A DNA stretch of 64,000 nucleotides, from contig NC_135168.1 of NCBI RefSeq assembly GCF_041146795.1, positions 37,712,370 to 37,776,369 on the forward strand, read 5' to 3'. A model generated the notes under the pieces. That model was given only the letters and a program-made list of their open reading frames with translations. It did no database searches and had not been told where the DNA came from. Origin of the DNA: Maylandia zebra. Taxonomy: Eukaryota; Chordata; Actinopteri; Cichliformes; Cichlidae. Below, piece after piece: positions 60,640-64,000 of the stretch. Each line of letters begins with the position of its first letter. Positions within the stretch are counted from its first letter, which is position 1. The position numbers and the translations under genes were made by a program.

Positions 60640-63600
60640 ATGAACTGGAAGAAAAAAAGATCTGCGAAACTGACGGCTAAAGCGCTTGCTTTTAAAATGG
60701 AAACTTTGCAGAAAGAGCGAAAAGCTCATGTTAACAAGATTAAAGGGTTAACTCGTGATATTAAAGAATTGATGAACAAGGATGACAATGCAAAAGCTGT
60801 GCTGCTTAACTTGGAAAAACTGAATGATTTGTATAAAAATGCCAAAACTGTTCATGATGCATTCATTTTATTGATTCCTAAAGATGAACAAGATGCTCAT
60901 ATTGACTGGTTTGGACGCATAACAAAATGTAATGATGATTTTGTTGAAGATGTGAAACGGTGGCTTCTTGAAGCTGGAAGACCTTTTATGGAAAAAGACA
61001 ATGAAGCTGAGAAAGTGCCTACTGCTGTTACTTTGGATGTGCCTGTTTCTGCTGAGCCTGTTTTATCAAAGGAGACGGTTTCTTCCACAAATGATAAAAA
61101 TAACATCTTAACATCCCCAAAGCAGGTTAAAACAAATTCTGACATACAAGATGAAATACAGCCAGGTGACAGTGTTTCAAACGTAGGAAGCAAAAAGAGT
61201 AAAATCAGTTCTTCAAGCTCAAACTCCAGAGCATCAAGTACAACATCAGCACGAATAATGGCTGAAGCTGAAGCAGCTGCTCTGATGGTAAGGCAAAAAC
61301 TGCTTAAGGATAAACATGCCTTGGAGGAACGTGAAGCACAGTTAAGGAGACAGCGGGAGCAACTGGAGCTGGAAACAAATATAGCTGCCACGGTTGCAAA
61401 AATGAAAGTACTGAAAGGCTCAAAAGGATCCAGTATTAAAAGTAAACTATCAAAAATATCAGATGGTATGGAGTCATATTTTGAAAAGGGACAGAAGGTA
61501 ACTCAAGTGTTGAATACTAGTCCGGATACTCCTGTACATGAAAGGCAACATGTGCATATCTTTAGGGAGCATAATGTTGCAGACTCACAATCTCTCTTAA
61601 CCATAGGCAGAGTTCCAATACAACCTCAGACTCTTTCTGAAGATCCCTTGACATATCACTCAGACATTAGAAATTCACGTGAAAATAAACATGCATCTTC
61701 TCAACTTTCTAGTCATGAAGAAGACTGTAACATCGTATCTGTCATGAGTAAGCAAAACGAACTCACTGCTTTATTAATCCAACAACATAGTCTTTCTTCA
61801 TTACCTAAAAAGGAGATCCCAGTTTTTGATGGAGATCCACTTCAGTACCAGACTTTTATTAAATCGTTTGAACACAACATTGAAAGCAGAAATAAAAACC
61901 CTGGAGATTGTCTTTATTATTTGGAACAACACACAAAGGGTCAACCAAGAGAACTTGTAAGAAGTTGCCTACACATGACTTCAGAAGCAGGATTCAGAAA
62001 GGCGAAGTGTTTATTACGGCAGCATTTTGGGAATGAACATAAACTTGCCACGGCTTACATGAGCAAAGCACTTGCTTGGTCTTCAATAAAAGCAGAGGAC
62101 ACGAAAGCTCTTCAAGCTTACACAATATTCCTAAGAGGCTGTTGCAATGCTATGGAAGATCTCAGTTATATGCAGGAGCTTGACATGCCTGCCAACATGT
62201 TAGCTATAACAAAGAAACTTCCCTACAGGCAGAGAGATAAGTGGAGAACTGCAGTCTGTTATTTCCATGAGAAGTGTAATCGACAAGCTACATTTAAGGA
62301 TCTTGTGGAGTTTTTAGAAAAACAAGTTAAGATCGCATCTGACCCAGTGTTTGGGGACATCAAGGATATCTGCACGACAAATAGAGACACAAGAAAACTT
62401 GAGTCTCAAACTCACACAAGATTCAAAGAAAGTTCTTTTGCTACCTCTGTGATGGCATCTGAAAAAGAAAATAACAAAGTTAAGGAAAAGGAAAGAATAA
62501 CACAAATGAGGAGTTGCTTGTTTTGCAAAGGTGAACATACCTTAGAAAATTGTCAAGAGCTGGAAAGAAAAACGCAAAAAGACAGAATCACTTTTCTAAA
62601 AGAGAATGGAGTCTGTTTTGGATGTCTTTGTAAAGGTCACATTAGTAGAGACTGCAAAAAGCGCCTCAGGTGCAAGACGTGTGGCTTAAAGCATCCTCAA
62701 ATGTTACACATCTATCAAAAGACAATGAGTAAAGAACAAGAATCAAAGGAACAAACTCAAAATCGTGCCATAGTCTCTATTCAGACCAGTGCTCTTACTG
62801 GGGCCGGTAAAGATGAATTCAAACTTTCAATCGTGCCTGTGAAAGTTAAGGCCAAGAAAGGAAATGTAACATTGTACACCTATGCATTTCTTGACCCAGG
62901 CAGCACTGCATCATTTTGTACAGTAAAGCTGATGAATAAGCTGAAAATTCATGGAAGAAGATCCAACATTCTGCTGAGAACTATGGGACAGAATAAGGTT
63001 GTTGAAACGGATATTATTGCAGATTTAGAAGTTGCTGGACTAGACGGAAACGAGTTTTGTGATCTTCCCATTCTTTATACTCAGTTCACTATCCCTGTCC
63101 ATAAAGGAAACATTCCTCACCAGAACGATATACTCCGGTGGCCATATTTGAAGTCTGTACATCTGCCAGAAATTGACTCTGAAATTGATTTGCTAATTGG
63201 CTCGAATGTGCCAAAGGCTCTGGAACCACTGGATGTCATTAGAAGTGTTGGAGACGGACCGTATGCTGTTAAAACTGTCCTTGGCTGGACAGTGAACGGA
63301 CCTTTGGGTGAGACTCAAACTGAAGTTCACAATCAGCCACAGATAAGTGTCAATAGAGTTTCAGTGGTGAAACTTGATGAGCTGTGGAATCAGCAGTTTA
63401 AAACTGATTTTCCAGAGTGTGCCAGAGATGAGAAAGAACCTTCTAAGGAAGACCAACAGTTTTTGGATAAAGTTTCCAATACTGCTAAGCTACATAATGG
63501 TCATTATTATATTGGACTCCCATTGAAAGACTTAAAGGTCTGCATGCCAGATAATAAAAGTGTCGCTGAACAACGCCTTCAGAATCTGAAGAAAAGACTT

Positions 63601-64000
63601 ATGAAGAACGCTACTTTTCTGCAGGACTATAACAGCTTTATGTCAGATATGATCTCTGAAGGTTATGCAGAAAAGGTACCAGAAGACAACTTAGAACGGA
63701 CAGATGGCAGGAAATGGTATTTGCCGCACCATGGTGTTCTGCATCCGCAAAAGAAAACCCTTAGAGTGGTGTTTGACTGTGGAGTCAAGTATCAAGGAGT
63801 GTCGCTAAATAGCAAGCTCTTACAAGGTCCAGACTTGACCAGCACGTTAATTGGAGTTCTGACAAGATTTCGTAAAGAACCTGTTGTCATTGCTGCAGAC
63901 ATTAAGGCCATGTTTCACCAGGTTAAAATACCAGAGGAGGATCGAGATATGTTGAGATTCCTTTGGTGGCCCAACGGAGATTACACTCAAGCCATGGTTG
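60640..64000 (+). CDS. BEL/Pao LTR retrotransposon Gag-Pol polyprotein (3' partial)
   Basis: Capsid and replication polyprotein of a BEL/Pao element. The frame starts at the ATG at 60640 (in-frame stop at 60625) and stays open for 1,120 codons to the window edge. Order of parts: a Lys/Glu-rich coiled-coil N-terminus; a DUF1759-type Gag region (VFDGDPLQYQTFIKSFEHNI, about residue 395); two zinc knuckles, CLFCKGEHTLENC and CFGCLCKGHISRDC (about 626-680); an aspartic protease active site, FLDPGSTASF (about 750); then the Pao-type reverse transcriptase with the linker region RVVFDCG and motif A, AADIKAMFHQV. The YxDD box, RNase H and integrase would lie to the right. No stop or frameshift was found, so the element is young and possibly active. 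Confidence 0.93.
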   Translation, partial: MNWKKKRSAKLTAKALAFKMETLQKERKAHVNKIKGLTRDIKELMNKDDNAKAVLLNLEKLNDLYKNAKTVHDAFILLIPKDEQDAHIDWFGRITKCNDDFVEDVKRWLLEAGRPFMEKDNEAEKVPTAVTLDVPVSAEPVLSKETVSSTNDKNNILTSPKQVKTNSDIQDEIQPGDSVSNVGSKKSKISSSSSNSRASSTTSARIMAEAEAAALMVRQKLLKDKHALEEREAQLRRQREQLELETNIAATVAKMKVLKGSKGSSIKSKLSKISDGMESYFEKGQKVTQVLNTSPDTPVHERQHVHIFREHNVADSQSLLTIGRVPIQPQTLSEDPLTYHSDIRNSRENKHASSQLSSHEEDCNIVSVMSKQNELTALLIQQHSLSSLPKKEIPVFDGDPLQYQTFIKSFEHNIESRNKNPGDCLYYLEQHTKGQPRELVRSCLHMTSEAGFRKAKCLLRQHFGNEHKLATAYMSKALAWSSIKAEDTKALQAYTIFLRGCCNAMEDLSYMQELDMPANMLAITKKLPYRQRDKWRTAVCYFHEKCNRQATFKDLVEFLEKQVKIASDPVFGDIKDICTTNRDTRKLESQTHTRFKESSFATSVMASEKENNKVKEKERITQMRSCLFCKGEHTLENCQELERKTQKDRITFLKENGVCFGCLCKGHISRDCKKRLRCKTCGLKHPQMLHIYQKTMSKEQESKEQTQNRAIVSIQTSALTGAGKDEFKLSIVPVKVKAKKGNVTLYTYAFLDPGSTASFCTVKLMNKLKIHGRRSNILLRTMGQNKVVETDIIADLEVAGLDGNEFCDLPILYTQFTIPVHKGNIPHQNDILRWPYLKSVHLPEIDSEIDLLIGSNVPKALEPLDVIRSVGDGPYAVKTVLGWTVNGPLGETQTEVHNQPQISVNRVSVVKLDELWNQQFKTDFPECARDEKEPSKEDQQFLDKVSNTAKLHNGHYYIGLPLKDLKVCMPDNKSVAEQRLQNLKKRLMKNATFLQDYNSFMSDMISEGYAEKVPEDNLERTDGRKWYLPHHGVLHPQKKTLRVVFDCGVKYQGVSLNSKLLQGPDLTSTLIGVLTRFRKEPVVIAADIKAMFHQVKIPEEDRDMLRFLWWPNGDYTQAMV

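Noticed and set aside
1-64000. CRISPR arrays, bacterial operons or defence systems
   Set aside because: The window is clearly vertebrate; no spaced direct-repeat array or prokaryotic gene was seen.

Overview
The window is vertebrate genomic DNA, almost certainly a teleost fish (probably a percomorph; species not determinable by eye). Evidence: short vertebrate-type exons with GT-AG introns, four recognisable vertebrate genes in a neighbourhood I recall from human 5q31 (NR3C1, FGF1, NDFIP1, GNPDA1), and repeats typical of ray-finned fish (PIF/Harbinger, hAT, Tc1-like, BEL/Pao, tRNA-SINEs with L2-type tails). All exon boundaries were read by eye from splice signals, reading phase and family conservation.

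Layout. 1-10480: large intron of the glucocorticoid receptor gene nr3c1, holding an intact hAT MITE, a decayed Tc1-like transposon and a hairpin cluster. 10481-18092: last seven coding exons of nr3c1 (+), covering the DNA-binding and ligand-binding domains; the N-terminal exon lies off the left edge. 18093 to about 21.9 kb: probable long 3' UTR. 21942-26497: two Harbinger transposons side by side; the second is nearly complete, with a transposase on + and a Myb/SANT partner gene on -. 28300-30530: fgf1 (+), three coding exons, 154 aa. About 30.7-36.9 kb: intergenic, with a decayed hAT element and two orphan exon-like ORFs. 36941-43209: ndfip1 (-), seven coding exons, 218 aa, with two SINEs and a Tc1 remnant in its introns. 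44176-45626: gnpda1 (-), six coding exons, 276 aa.

46-59.7 kb: gene-poor mosaic. It has a coiled-coil ORF of unknown function, a 99.3% identical second copy of that ORF's last 116 codons plus 3' flank 6,701 bp downstream, an LTR preceded by a purine tract and ending exactly where the second copy begins, and a coiled-coil pseudogene. About 59.75-64 kb: 5' part of a BEL/Pao retrotransposon whose Gag-Pol frame stays open to the window edge.

The host genes share ancestral linkage, not a pathway: nr3c1 is a nuclear steroid receptor, fgf1 a leaderless growth factor, ndfip1 a membrane adaptor for NEDD4-type ubiquitin ligases, gnpda1 a cytosolic amino-sugar enzyme. Most structural novelty comes from the transposons: the tandem Harbinger pair on one CWG target site, and the duplicated coiled-coil/LTR mosaic at 49.6-57.6 kb.
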